Positions 44,557 through 55,645 of a stretch of DNA of 64,000 nt are shown in pieces. The position numbers and the translations under genes are program-made. Each line of letters opens with the position of its first letter. Positions within the stretch are counted from its first letter, which is position 1. Where the stretch lies: positions 27,729,577 through 27,793,576 of the forward strand of contig CM068842.1 of NCBI GenBank assembly GCA_028554795.2. Reading direction: 5' to 3'. The notes below the pieces were generated by a model. The model was not told the DNA's origin, did not search any database, and saw nothing but the letters and a program-made list of their open reading frames with translations. This DNA comes from Sinohyriopsis cumingii (taxonomy: Eukaryota > Mollusca > Bivalvia > Unionida > Unionidae).

Positions 44557-44875
44557 CCACTCTGGTAGCCTAGTGGTTAGAGCCTCTGCTTCGGATGTGG
44601 GAGGTTGTGGGTTTGATCCTCGGCTGAGTCATACCAAAGACTTACCAAAATGGTACTAACAGCTGCCTCGCTTGGCACTCAGCATTAAGAGGTTAGTATT
44701 AGGACTGGTCGGCCTGGTGTCAGGGTAATGTGACTGGGTGGGACATCGTGCTGCATGTCTGCGGCACGATGACCCAGTGCTTGACATCACTATAAAACTG
44801 CCACATTGCAGACATCATAGCAATATGACAGAAATATTGTTAAGGCTACGTTAAAAATCCAAATCACATCACATC
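44557..44875 (+). mobile_element. SINE-B copy, plus orientation, complete
   Basis: Head with A box (TAGCCTAGTGGTTAGAGC) and B box (GGGTTTGATCCTCGG), then GAGTCATACCAAAGACTTAC, CTGCCTCGCTTGGCACTCAG, CATTAAGAGGTTAG, GGACTGGTCGGCCTGGTGTC, GGGTGGGACATCGTGCTGCA and GGCTACGTTAAAAATCC, ending in ATCACATCACATC. A target duplication, ACTCTGCAA, lies at 44548-44556 and 44876-44884. It is inserted just beside the hAT-type MITE. Confidence 0.93.
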
Positions 44876-45218
44876 ACTCTGCAAGCCCCCTCAGTCATCA
44901 ATCAGTGTGCTGTCATTGCTGTAGCCAGGCATATGTACAGATGCATTTTTATAGGACAGAAATATCAAATATCATGTTTTAAATGTCTGTGAGAAACTGC
45001 GTAGCAGTATATTAGAAAATTAACTTGCTAGATTTTTGGCCATTAACCATTATTTCTTGTGCACTGATATCTTGAGTGCTCTCTGTTACACAGCAAAACC
45101 TTCACACTTGGATCATCATCATGGGATGCCTCTCGAGGCAGAAAGGTTGCCTCCATTAACCTCCTCTTACGGGTATGCAGGAGGGTGCATTGAGAACATT
45201 TTACACCCCAAAGCCTGT

Positions 45219-45249
45219 GGGGGGTGGGGTGGGGTGGGGTGGGGTGGGG
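45219..45249 (+). repeat. GGGGT tract, G-quadruplex-forming type
   Basis: Six G runs of four or more separated by single T (GGGGTGGGGTGGGGTGGGGT and flanks). By sequence rule this is a strong G-quadruplex candidate on the plus strand. Confidence 0.85.
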
Positions 45250-47295
45250 CTGATTAACCAAGCATCTTGCCCCTTGAGAGATGGTTCAGACTCAAAAAGT
45301 TGGATCTCTTTGATTATATGGAATATTTAAGAATATTCATGAGATCACCTTGTATCTTATTCGCTGAACATGTTGCCACTCTGGAGACTGTATTCTGTTT
45401 GATTGATTTCGTTTTACCATTATTTTACATAAAATTTCAGCATTTTATGACAAACAGATTTTCATGTCGTTGAGCATACTTGTATTTTTGAATGCATTAA
45501 TGGAACAGTTAATGAGGTCGAGTACATTAAATGATGTTGGCAATGCAATAGATATCTGTTTATGCAATGCAATTTTTTGAGAAGAATGCTGGCTGGAATT
45601 AGCAAGTATATATGAATAAACATAAGAATTAAACTGCTTGAAAACATCCAACAGCTGTTTGGTTTATTTAAAAAAAAAACATTAGACAAGCTACATCTTT
45701 TAACAATTAGCATTATCCAGGTCGGTGAACTGACAGACACTAGTTGCATGCCTTTGACAATTTTGAGTCTGAAGTCAGAATATTATCAATACATTGCTAA
45801 ATTAAAAAGGAGTAAGATTGTCATGTTCCATTGAGTTGTATTGTAAAACATCTCTTAAAATTGTCAGTTTTAATGGCAAACAGGTAAACATAGCATCTGT
45901 CTTGTACGAAATTACATTGTTTCATTTTAACATTGCACAGTTAAAAGATACATAAATAATTTCTGTCAAAACAAATCAGTGATTTATGATACAGATTTAT
46001 TCTCTGAGAATTTATTTCATATAGTAAAAATATTAATACTTGTCCGGATTTCCACTCGTGGCTATCAAATAATAACTGGCAAGATATTTTTCTAAATAAG
46101 CTTGATAGAAATGGCAAAACAATAATCTCACAAATTGTATTGTAACATTAATGTATTTTAAAATACAAGTATGGTGTTTGACAGGAAAGGCAGTTTATTA
46201 TAAAAAATGTTTGAAACTTGGTTTAACATTACAGTAATTCACAATTATTAAAGCTTTTATTTAAAAAAAGCATGTATGATTGTGCAATCTTTCGTTATTA
46301 CCTCCCCCCCTTACTACTGTGGCTAAAAATGACAGTACAGCATAGTGACAGTTTAAAGTAACACTCACTATTTACTTAATTGATATTAATGTCAATTAAA
46401 CAAGTATTGAGTCATACTTTAAACTAACGCACCGAAAAAGCCGGGTGGAAATAACTGATCTAATACTATTTCTTTATTGGCAAGGTATTTCTGTATTACT
46501 TCTGCCATCTTGAATTTCTCTGCCAGTATCAGCCATTCAGCAGTGCTTGCCTAGCCTTGTGTGTGGAGCATCATTGGAGGCCAGGGTACCAGGCTAATGA
46601 TGCTGACATCAGCAAAAGTACTGGTAGGCAGACCATTGGTATTGGCACATTTTAGGGTTTGAAAGAAATCGATGAATTAATTTGTTTTGTAAGTTATGAT
46701 TCAGATCATACTTGTTTCTTTTATTCATTGTTATCATGCAGAAAATGCTGTAATTTGGATTGACTTTGATATGGCCCCTGTTCTGTCCTTTATCAACTTG
46801 CTGCATGTACTACAAGTTGTCTTTTCAAGACCTCCCAAAGACAATGAAGAGAAATGCAGATGTTGTGGGCATTGTGCCTAATCAGAATTTTGGCACTATT
46901 ACCTTGTGAGGGTGTTTTGAATTTCAGGTACTTCAGCAGGTTTGAAATTGTTCCCTTGTTGAATCCACTTTGTTTTGTTTGTTTCTTGTACAAAATGCTG
47001 TCAATTGATGATCCATGTTCAACACCATTGACTGCTGGTCTTAGGTGTCACTAATCAAATAAACAAAGTACCAGTTCTCTATTTAAATATTAAAGGAAAA
47101 TTGTTCTGACTACAATGCTGTCAGTTTGTTTCAGCTCCAATCCTGGCCGATGACACCAATCTGTTGGACAGGAAAAAAAGCTGATAATATAGTTTTGGGG
47201 GGGGTACACTTTGTTGTTATCTTAAAATAACTCTTATGAAATTACAGGAAAGGCAGTGCCTAAAATCAAAATGTTTCGCAGTGTGGTTTTTGTGT
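45250..47295. other. No supported gene
   Basis: Apparently unique AT-rich DNA. Frames at 45445-45749 and 46609-47054 overlap each other on opposite strands and show no recognised domains. A C7 run lies at about 46305 and a G8 run at about 47199. Confidence 0.4.
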
Positions 47296-47470
47296 GTGAG
47301 TGGGTTTAGTGCCATTTTTTCAGTACGTGATACATGGCAGCCAACATACTGATAGAGTAAGAACCCCTGGAAAGCCCTGAGAAGTTGGATCTGAGAGTTA
47401 TGTGTGCAAAGCGAGATGTGAGCCCTCTGCAAGGCAAGCACCTCTGACCACTTGGCCACCTGAGGTCCCC
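47296..47470 (-). mobile_element. SINE-A copy, minus orientation, internally deleted
   Basis: Minus strand: GGGGACCTCAGGTGGCCAAG, TGGTCAGAGGTGCTTGCC, then a shortened body (CTCAGGGCTTTCCAGGGG), GTATGTTGGCTGCCATG and CTGAAAAAATGGC. Confidence 0.78.
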
Positions 47471-48237
47471 ATTTCTGAATATGCTAAACATCCATTTAAA
47501 GGCAAGATTTTGTAATTTTTTTTATAAGCAAAATAAAAATCTATCAAGAATGTAATGCACCAAAGACACTAAAAAACCAGCTGGTTATTAAAATTGGTTT
47601 TCTGGTTTGAGTAGCTGTTATTTCTAATAAAACTTTTTTTTTACAAATTATGGTAGCTGGCTGAAATAAATAACATATGCAGCAAAAGCTTCTAGCATTT
47701 TGAATCTCTTCTGTGACTTACTGCTTTTTTTAAAATTCTGTTGCAGACAGCCATACATTTCTGCAGTGTAGCAGTTCAAGGCAGAATGTCAGATTACAGA
47801 GAAATATCAAAAGTAATTTACTCTGAACTAGATCCATGTAACAGAATCAATACCAGAGAGAAAATAAAGTCCATACAGGATTTAAGAAGGCTGATTGTTA
47901 ATTAATTTGCAGCATGGGTTTGTCTGCATTACAGTGTAGGAAGTGGGCTTACTGCAAAGCAAATAACATGGACAGATTTTTTAAAACACAAATTACTTGA
48001 TATTTTCGGGGTTTTTTTTCTTTCTTTCTTTGCTATTTCTCATTTTAGCTGTTATCATTTATGTGTAACAAAATGAAATGAGCAGCAATCTTCTGAGCCT
48101 AGATATATATATTCTGTTTTGATAATTTCCATGGTTATTTTTTCGGTAAATGAATGTAAGAAAAAGGGAACAGAATGTTTTTACATTTATTTCCCTACCC
48201 GTACTTTCAGAACTCCCACATTCGGGTCCAGGACTAT
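47471..48237. other. No recognisable feature
   Basis: AT-rich with poly-T and poly-A tracts; no supported exon or repeat. Confidence 0.45.
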
Positions 48238-48425
48238 CTGAGTAAGCTTGGATCTGTGGTAGAAGAATTGGTTGAGCATCAGATTTTTAATCCAGTTGTT
48301 GTGGGTGTGATACCCACTAATGCCAGCCCAGGTTGGTTGCCTTGGTGGGTCCCTGGGAAAGGCTCCCATTTCTAAACTGTGATATGGCCAATAATGTGTT
48401 ATAAGTGCCATTCAAACAACAAAAA
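48238..48425 (+). mobile_element. SINE-K, tRNA-Lys-like head
   Basis: The head resembles a tRNA-Lys: GTAGAAGAATTGGTTGAGCA (A-box region), CAGATTTTTAATCCAG (anticodon-arm-like with TTT) and GTGGGTGTGATACCCAC (B box). The body continues with GGGAAAGGCTCCCATTTC, GATATGGCCAATAATGTG and a short AACAACAAAAA tail. It is related to the copy at 53108-53295. Confidence 0.7.
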
Positions 48426-48985
48426 GACCTATAGAAACCTAAATATTTAAATTTAAGTTGACAGATTTACATATATTTATATTCATACATTTTGTGGAAT
48501 GGTGGCCACGAACTTTTATTTTCACAATTTGTAGAGAAGAGATGGAAATGTCTCTGGTAAAAGCAAGGCCAAACACTTTGTGGGATCATCAGAATGATCT
48601 GAAAGTGACCAGAATCATCTAGTTTGATTTGGTGACTTTTGATGCATTTAGGTGTCAAGAAAAAAAACAACGTAACAACAGAAATATAAACTAGGACAGT
48701 AATTGAAACAATAATAATGTGGAAGCAGGTGCATTTTTCAGTGAAGGTGACTACACCAGGAAGGAAAAGAACAATATTAATTCTCAAGCACCATTCTATT
48801 TTTCACATTCTTTTGGGGTTAGTTCTGAACCATTCAGTCCCCCCCACTCCATAGAATGATGGAGACTATTTGATAATGTATATAAAATGAACTGTTAGTT
48901 TTCATGTAGATATGAATGTATATTGGTTATTAAGGATTTATTAGTAATATATGTTTGACATATCTGCATGCATATTGTGGCAAAT
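48426..48985. other. No recognisable feature
   Basis: A 106-codon minus frame at 48467-48787 lacks recognised domains; no other feature. Confidence 0.4.
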
Positions 48986-49370
48986 ATACATATTCATATC
49001 AGTATGATGTATACATGTACATACATTCATATCAATATGATGTATACATGTACATACATTCATATCAATATGATGTATACATGTACATACATTCTTATCA
49101 ATATGATGTATACATGTACATACATTCATATCAGTATGATGTATACATGTACATACATTCATATCAGTATGATGTATACATGTACATACATTCATATCAA
49201 TAGGATGTATACATGTACATACATTCATATCAATAGGATGTATACATGTACATACATTCATATCAGTATGATGTATACATGTACATACATTCATATCAAT
49301 ATGATGTATGCATGTACATACATTCATATCAATATGATGTATGCATGTACATACATTCATATCAATATGA
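48986..49370. repeat. 33-bp satellite, about 11-12 copies
   Basis: Unit TATACATGTACATACATTCA plus TATCAATATGATG, repeated with few substitutions (CAATATG, CAGTATG, CAATAGG). It contains the palindrome TGTACATGTACA-like core. The length is divisible by three, so several frames remain open, including a 176-codon minus frame (48941-49471) that repeats IDMNVCTCIHH every 11 residues. Confidence 0.95.
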
Positions 49371-49664
49371 CCATGTAAGATTGGCAAAAATCTTTTCATT
49401 TGTCCATAGGTAAAATTGACATTTTGCAAGTAAAGGAAATTTTGGAGTAGATGGGTAGAAATAGTACACAAATGAATTTGCCTGTTATTTCTTTTATGGC
49501 CTTTTTAAAAATTTAATTCATCTGCATGCATTATTATCAATTATTGGATTATCAATTATTGGATTATGTTTTGAAAACAAATTAATCAGGATAAGCTGGA
49601 ATTGGAATGAAATGGAAAGTTTAACAATGTAATTATGAGCATTACAAAATCGTCACTTTTTAAC

Positions 49665-49667
<3 letters not shown>
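49371..49667. other. No recognisable feature
   Basis: AT-rich; a short duplicated ATTATCAATTATTGG at about 49540-49565. Confidence 0.5.

Positions 49668-49728
<61 letters not shown>
49668..49728. repeat. (AT)n microsatellite
   Basis: About 30 uninterrupted AT dinucleotides, a potential cruciform-forming and hypervariable tract. Confidence 0.97.
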
Positions 49729-50099
49729 TGGATGAAAAATCTTCATAATGTGGTCAAAATCAGTATGCAGAGTTAGCTATATGTATACCCAAATAAAACT
49801 TATCATTTTTAATAAGTAAAGTGTTGTTAAATATGCAGCATAACCTCTCAGTTCAGATGGATTTGGTTTTGGTCTGGTGAGGAGCAAACATTTGACAGGT
49901 CAAAATTCCTGTTATTGGTCATGGTTTATTATTGTTTCTAAAGCTAGTTTGTCACCATGAAAATTGGTACTTGTCCTTTATGGCAGATGTTGTATAAGTG
50001 CCGAGATCTGATTATGTTAAATATGTAGAGATCAGCAGGCCTTTATAGCAGTATACAAGGGATTGAGGTAGCTGGTTTTCAAAGCGAGTAATAAGTTTA
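49729..50099. other. No recognisable feature
   Basis: Nothing supported. Confidence 0.5.
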
Positions 50100-50357
50100 T
50101 TATTGTTGTTGTTTTGGGTTTAATGTCTTTTTTTTTAGCATATGATAGGCTGGGCTGTACATGGCGACCAGTATAACTGGTGGAGGAAGAATCAGGGAAA
50201 GCCCTGGTAAGAACCACCAACCTGTGGGATGCTTCTAGCAAGCTTTATCACATGTCCACCTTGGCCTAGCTCGAGACTCGAACCCATGCAGACAAAGTTG
50301 AGATGGCAGTGATCGGTAATGGGAAGTACTTCAAACCACTCGGCCACCCGGGGCCTC
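50100..50357 (-). mobile_element. SINE-A copy, minus orientation, complete
   Basis: Minus strand: GAGGCCCCGGGTGGCCGAGT, GGTTTGAAGTACTTCC, GGGTTCGAGTCTCGAGC (B box), AGGCCAAGGTGGACATGTG, ACCAGTTATACTGGTCGCC, then TTAAACCC and an ACAACAACAATAATA tail. It retains a better B box than most copies. Confidence 0.92.
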
Positions 50358-51090
50358 GTTTCATTTTGTAACCAACACAGTATCATTCCCATCTTGCGAT
50401 TGGAAAATCATAATAGCTAGATATTATGGCAACCATTCCTATGTAGACAAGAGTATTTCTGTTTTGAATTATGTCATTACAATATATTTTATACATTCCT
50501 TTTTTTCTGTTGGAACAAAATTTGCTTGGAAGTTTCACATTTTTTAAAACAGGGTCCACAATTTAAACAGAAATTTGCTGATTTTCCCCACTGGAAATAC
50601 TTGTTATAAAATAGTATAAATCCGATAATCCCCCCTCGCTCCGGTAATCAGAGAGAGAGAGAGATATATGGATGGATGGATAGATATATAGATAGACAGA
50701 CTGTGTTGACATAGGGGATGATTAAAAGGTTGAGAACACGTCTGGTCCTAACCTACGATTTGCATTTTACAATTGATCGGGAAGGTTGTTTTGCTTTAAG
50801 AACAGGTTATAAAAAGGCGACCATATCCTTTTTTTTGTATAGTATTTTGATACTTTCAGATTTAATAAGCGAATTTACAGAAAATAGTAATGCTTTCACC
50901 CTGACATTAATGTATTGACAAACAGTGTACAATGTGTTATTACAGGTACATGCCCTCCAGCAATCATTTTCATCAGCTAGTTTTTTTCTAATGGTGCTCA
51001 TAACTATAAATGTCAATCCAAGCAATTGAATGACAGGTAATGTGTACTAAAGTGTCTATTTTGTGACAGTTGTAGAGCATACAACTTTAC
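50358..51090. other. No gene; microsatellite
   Basis: A compound (GA)n, (GGAT)n and (GATA)n microsatellite lies at 50650-50700. No exon is supported; a pair of opposed frames at 50718-51025 has no domains. Confidence 0.5.
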
Positions 51091-51119
51091 CATGTGCCTT
51101 CGTCACTTTCAGCTGTGCT

Positions 51120-51155
51120 CGAAACAAAACAAAACAAAACAAAACAAAAAACAAA
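51120..51155. repeat. (AAAAC)n microsatellite
   Basis: Six or so AAAAC units; it forces low-complexity K/Q/T and F/V/L residues into frames on either strand. Confidence 0.95.
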
Positions 51156-51185
51156 AGCATGGGGAACTTTAGTTTTTCACGGAAC

Positions 51186-51353
51186 AGCAGTAAATGCACG
51201 GACTGGTAATTATGCATACCATCAAACTGTGATCCACACAGTGGTTTTAAAGCCACTGCCACCACAGGATCTAATTTCAGCTGATTTATTGCAACAACGT
51301 ATGCAATCTTTTGCTCAACATTTTTCATCAGATAAAAAAGGTAACACAGTAAA
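51186..51353 (+). CDS. Exon candidate, unknown protein
   Basis: After the AAAAC microsatellite an open frame reads NARTGNYAYHQTVIHTVVLK, PLPPQDLISADLLQQRMQSF, AQHFSSDKK. The composition is protein-like, with a predicted amphipathic helix over DLLQQRMQSFAQHF. A possible acceptor (GGAACAGCAG, 51189, after a short pyrimidine stretch) precedes it and a possible donor (AAAAAAG/GTAACA, about 51341) follows, so it could be an internal exon of about 150 bases. I do not recognise the family. The antisense frame is open too, so protein comparison is needed to decide. Confidence 0.25.
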
Positions 51354-51399
51354 ATAAATTTTAAAATCAATGAATAGTTTAAGCCGAAAATCAACCTAC

Positions 51400-51560
51400 A
51401 AATGACTGAAAACGAGGCTGACCCTCGAGTCGCACAGCGGCGTAATTTCCCGACGTCGCTGGCAGTTAGATTGGCATACCGCCTGATTGACTCTGGCATA
51501 ACGCAGTGTCAGTAGGTCAAATAAGACGCCGAAAAATTTCATTGTCGAATGCAATGTAGC
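51400..51560. other. CpG-rich patch
   Basis: Unusually CpG-dense for this window (GACCCTCGAGTCGCACAGCG, GCGTAATTTCCCGACGTCGC, GACGCCGAAAAATTTC). It could be a promoter or an unmethylated fragment near the exon candidate at 51.2 kb. No defined element was identified. Confidence 0.3.
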
Positions 51561-52715
51561 TATTGCTATCTCGATAGAATTCGGGAAAAAAAATATCGGT
51601 CATCGCCCCCATTTTATTACAGGGAAATTTATTCAAGGAATGCCCACAAGGTGCACTTCTACCATGAAGAGCAAATTGATATATTTTTGCATTTCTAATT
51701 CTTAGATCTTATGCATTATATTAACTTTTAAAGAATTTGGGTTGCATATATTTTTATAAAATTATAATCATCTGTTTACCAAGAGTGTGTATTTACTTAA
51801 AGAAATTACATTCTTCCTTTGCTATTCAAGTTGTTTGACTGCATGATTTGATTGTAAAATCCTGTAAAATCTCTTTGTTACAGCAAGTTACAGTCCCTAA
51901 ACGTTGTATATAGTGATGTGCCAAGGAGCTCATTGTGATCGAGGTGTAGCTTGAATTACGCTATTACCTCAAACCAGTATGTCAGTCCTAGCTTATTCTG
52001 CCTTTCTTTATTCCTTTGATAGATTTTTTTTCTACACCTAATCAAACATACCTATAGCCTGCAGGGCACCTGTCTAATGTAGCAATTAGAGGGTAACTTG
52101 TATGCATACGTAGCCTCTTTAATAGCGTCGCTGACCCTTTAAGAGACACTTCATTGATTTGTACAGTGCGACAAGTGGAGAAATAGAGGTGAAGTCGGTC
52201 ATTAAGACGCATATTGGTGTGTTTGGTAGATAATAGTGCACTAGAAGATACGATATTTTTCAATTTGCAGTTTCAGGGATCAAAGGTCAGAGTTGATACA
52301 GGACCCCCTTTTTTAAAATAATTTTTTTAAAAAAAACCAAACTTTGTATTTTGAAAGAGCTGATTATTAAAGCCAGTACAGAGTGGGTGCAATGTTCTAG
52401 TCTCCACAACAATAACATGTCAGAACAGCGCATGCACTAGTTTCTCATTTCGCTGGATAGCGGAATAATATTGAATAGGACCGAGTTGAGCATATGCCAG
52501 ACTCCTGGATCTGTATATCTTTTTTTATTTTTATTTTCTGTGCTTAGAGCTAAGGACTGTTATCTAAAATTATCTTGCATTGTAAACTCCGGATTTGTAT
52601 TGGACTACATCTGGGGTTATAGAAAGTGTGTAGATGATGATAGGTGTCGTCACTGCACTGGGCCATGCTGTTACTAATCAAGTTGTTACAGTCACTAATT
52701 TTTCTTAGGCATTGA
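51561..52715. other. No supported gene
   Basis: No repeat family or exon was recognised. A T-rich/A-rich inverted run lies at 52310-52340. Confidence 0.4.
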
Positions 52716-53420
52716 GGCATGTGCGCTGTTTGTAATGCCATACGTTGGCGGAACTCCAACGCTTGATATTGTACACTCTTCTGCAGCTGTTATTTGCTAT
52801 TTATATTTGTTGTATGAGTGTCTGTCTGTCTGTCTGCCTACAATTTGTAATGTCAGACGTGGTTAATGAAATGCTTACTACTGTATACACCACTGCTACA
52901 GCTTTCGTTGTATGTTGTGTGCATATATGGTTTTGATGAGTGTCTGTGATTTGTAATGCCAGATGTAGGTGTTTAAAAGGTTACTACTGTATATACCACA
53001 GCTACAGTTTCCGTTGTATATTGTGTTCATTTATGGTTTAATGTCTGTCTGTACTTTGCAATGCTAGATGTTGTAATTACTCGGGAGAAAAAGTACGCTA
53101 ATTCCTTGCTGCAGGAAGCCATGGTAGCTCAGTTGGTAGATAGTCGGACTCGTAGTTCAAGAGTTGCGGGATCGATACCTCTTGAGAACAGCCCGCGGCA
53201 GCTGCCCCATGAAAGTCCATGAGCGAGGGGCTTAGCTCCCATTTATTATGAATGATATATCCAGTAATGTAGTTAAGTGGATTTAAAACCAACAAAAATC
53301 CCTGTGCCGCATTGTGGTACCAACATGTCGTGTGCGTATTTGGGTTTTGAGTGTCTGTCGGTCTGTCAGTATGGAGTTCGTAATGCCACATGTGGGTCAT
53401 TTAAAATTTACTACTATATA
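52700..53420. repeat. ~120-bp tandem repeat, four copies, split by a SINE
   Basis: Monomers carry GAGTGTCTGTCTGTCTG, TTTGTAATGCCAGATGT, TTACTACTGTATAC, CCACTGCTACAG, TTCGTTGTATGTTGTGTGCA and TATGGTTTTGATGAG, with copies near 52700, 52810, 52935 and 53330. The last is separated by the SINE-K copy at 53108-53295. Not coding. Confidence 0.8.
53108..53295 (+). mobile_element. SINE-K copy
   Basis: Head: GTAGCTCAGTTGGTAGATAG (excellent A box) and GCGGGATCGATACCTC (B box). The body has CGCGGCAGCTGCCCCATG, GGGGCTTAGCTCCCATTT, ATATATCCAGTAATG and a short A-rich end (ACCAACAAAAA). It interrupts the 120-bp tandem repeat. Confidence 0.8.
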
Positions 53421-55520
53421 TTGGTCACTAGAGGCATTTGGCAAGTGAAATTGGCACATGAATTTATTTCCGTTTTTCTTTCATTTTGTTGCCCAGGTTT
53501 TCACGGCTAAAATGGTATCAGCTTTGGCGTTGGCTCAAATTCTTTAATTGAATAATTTGTCCAGTTTTTTCTGTAGAAGTCTAGAACCAGCGAAAGTGAC
53601 TGGAGTTTCTGTTGCTGAGAACCCGATTCTTTATTATTGAAAATATTATGGCGTTTTTCACTCATTGAACACATTTAGAGAGGACCCTTTAATGTATTGA
53701 TCGAGTAAAAACCACTCATTCATTGATATATGGACAATCAACATGACATATTTTACAATGACATGACCATACTCAGAAGTAAGCCCACCCAAACAACGAC
53801 GTGAAACTTGTAGCACAGAGGGTGCGCTGGTCGGGTTATCGTTTGGGATGTCTCGTAAAATAAGTACATTCGCAGTCATCTGACCCAGGGCGAACAAAAA
53901 TGTCCGAATTCATAACGTTTTGTTACGAGACAACAGTTATTTCCCTATCTGCATGGTCCCACCTGCATCATTGAAGAAATAACAGATACTGTTTCTTGAA
54001 GTGATGTTCAGTCACTATTAAAATCAGTTGCTCTTAAAACTTAATTGCAAAACCTGTCAACGACCCAAATGTGAATAAAAGACTGACTTGTCAGTTTTAA
54101 TTGAGGATCCGTTTGAGTGAACTAATAACTTATCATTAATTAATGCCTGATCGCCTGCAAAATATTAGGGATAATTTCCATTTCAGAAAAGCATTTGACA
54201 TGTTTATCAGTTCTAGCAATCACATCATCTTTGACAACCTCGGGTAGACTTCATGGCTTTTTGAGGGACCGCTTGTACGTGTAATAAATACGACGGTAGA
54301 TGGGGGTCTATGTTGTTTGCTGTACTGATTTTCCGCAAAAGTAGCTGCATGTTTAATGAGCGTACACTTTCCATGGTACTTTATGAGCGTTGTGACCTTG
54401 GCGCATGGTGTTCAAATGACAAGATGAATTGACACAAGTGTTTACAATGTTATGTGTCAGTAATCAAACTGTAGAACAAATTTTCTTGGAGACTTCTGCT
54501 CCATTCATAGTGTTGGTCACCGGTAGTAATCATAACATTGCAAATCAGGGTCTACCCTATAGATTTAATTGGTGTGGTCCCTGATTTGTTTGTATGTTAT
54601 ATGTTGGTGATCTGGATATATGCCGTTGGTTCCACCATTGAAGCGTGTCAGGATATGCATGCTTGTTTTTGATGGTCGATCTGGGTCATTTCTGTTGGTT
54701 CTTGAACAAGTGGAGACCATAATGTTATATGATGGTTGATCTGTGGGTGCGGTCCGTGATCTTGACGTTCTGTGCGTTGGTAGATCTGAGTATTTATTGT
54801 TCACTGTTGGATGCACGTTCAGGCTGTGATTTATCGTAAGCGAGCAGCACCTGATGCGATCATAGTATCACAACACTGACCTGTAACGGTAGTTCCCACA
54901 CTTGTGCACAATGTTTGGCCAGTACTGTTAAAGCTACATCTGAACACCTGTGGAATGGACATCCGTTGATTGCCTGTGGCGCGCAGATGTTGCTGGGGAT
55001 TGATTATTCACACCGTTTGAAGTTTTATACATATACACGCAAATAGGATATTTTACATTTTTTCACTGCATTAGACAATGAAATTTCAGAGACGAATTTT
55101 CTATTGAACTAACAGTAAAGGTTAAGACAGTATTCTATCGATCTTGCTCCATGACACGTTTTCTGTCAAAATATTGAACCAGTCACAAATAACTATCAGC
55201 AGATAATCCGTGCTCTTGAACTTTAAATTGGTGGATTGGCACATACCTTGAGTATTGGAAGCGAGTTCTTGTTCCAGGTATGATAAAATGTAGGTCAGTG
55301 GAGATAAACTAAATGCTAGTGAGAAAAAAAATAGTATAGGGCTAATGCAGCTTCTCCGGCCCCATCTCAAATGCCAAAACACATTTTACCCTAATTTGTG
55401 TTTAAAAGAATAATAATAAAACAAGCAAAAGCGATCATAACAGTTAATAATATCCAGTCCAATTTGCCAAGAAAATTATTGTAAGCAAGGAATAAAAAGA
55501 GTCAAAGTATCATGGCCAGG
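53421..55520. other. No gene; possible very old MITE-1-like sequence
   Basis: Positions 54540-54850 contain GATCTGGATATATG, GGTCGATCTGGGTC, GGTTGATCTGTGGG and ATCGTAAGCGAGCAG, loosely like MITE-1 parts, but too diverged to call. The rest is unassigned. Confidence 0.35.
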
Positions 55521-55524
55521 AACG

Positions 55525-55645
55525 TCATGCCCCCCCCCCGAATTTGCATGTGATGTAAAATGTAAAATTGCTGTTGCCTACATACGAAAAATAAGAAGTC
55601 CGTCAAGTTTTGCCCCCCCCCCCCCGGTTTTGCCCCCCTCCGAAA
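55525..55645. repeat. C-rich runs
   Basis: Ten C at about 55531 and about thirteen C at 55614-55626, each followed by CGAATTTGC or CGGTTTTGC; both are preceded by similar TGCCCCCC contexts, suggesting two decayed copies of one short repeat. Confidence 0.6.

Noticed and set aside
44557-44640. Genuine tRNA genes at the A/B-box matches
   Set aside because: All such matches are heads of SINEs with shared bodies; the acceptor stems do not close and several have mutated anticodon arms.
48941-49471. 176-codon minus-strand frame
   Set aside because: An 11-residue repeat copied from the 33-bp array; mirrored by open plus-strand frames.
51056-51499. 147-codon minus-strand frame as a gene
   Set aside because: Part of it is the AAAAC microsatellite read as F/V/L/C residues, and it lies antisense to a better exon candidate.
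54540-54850. Eleventh MITE-1 copy
   Set aside because: Only scattered GATCTG-type words match; the ends and the order are not preserved.
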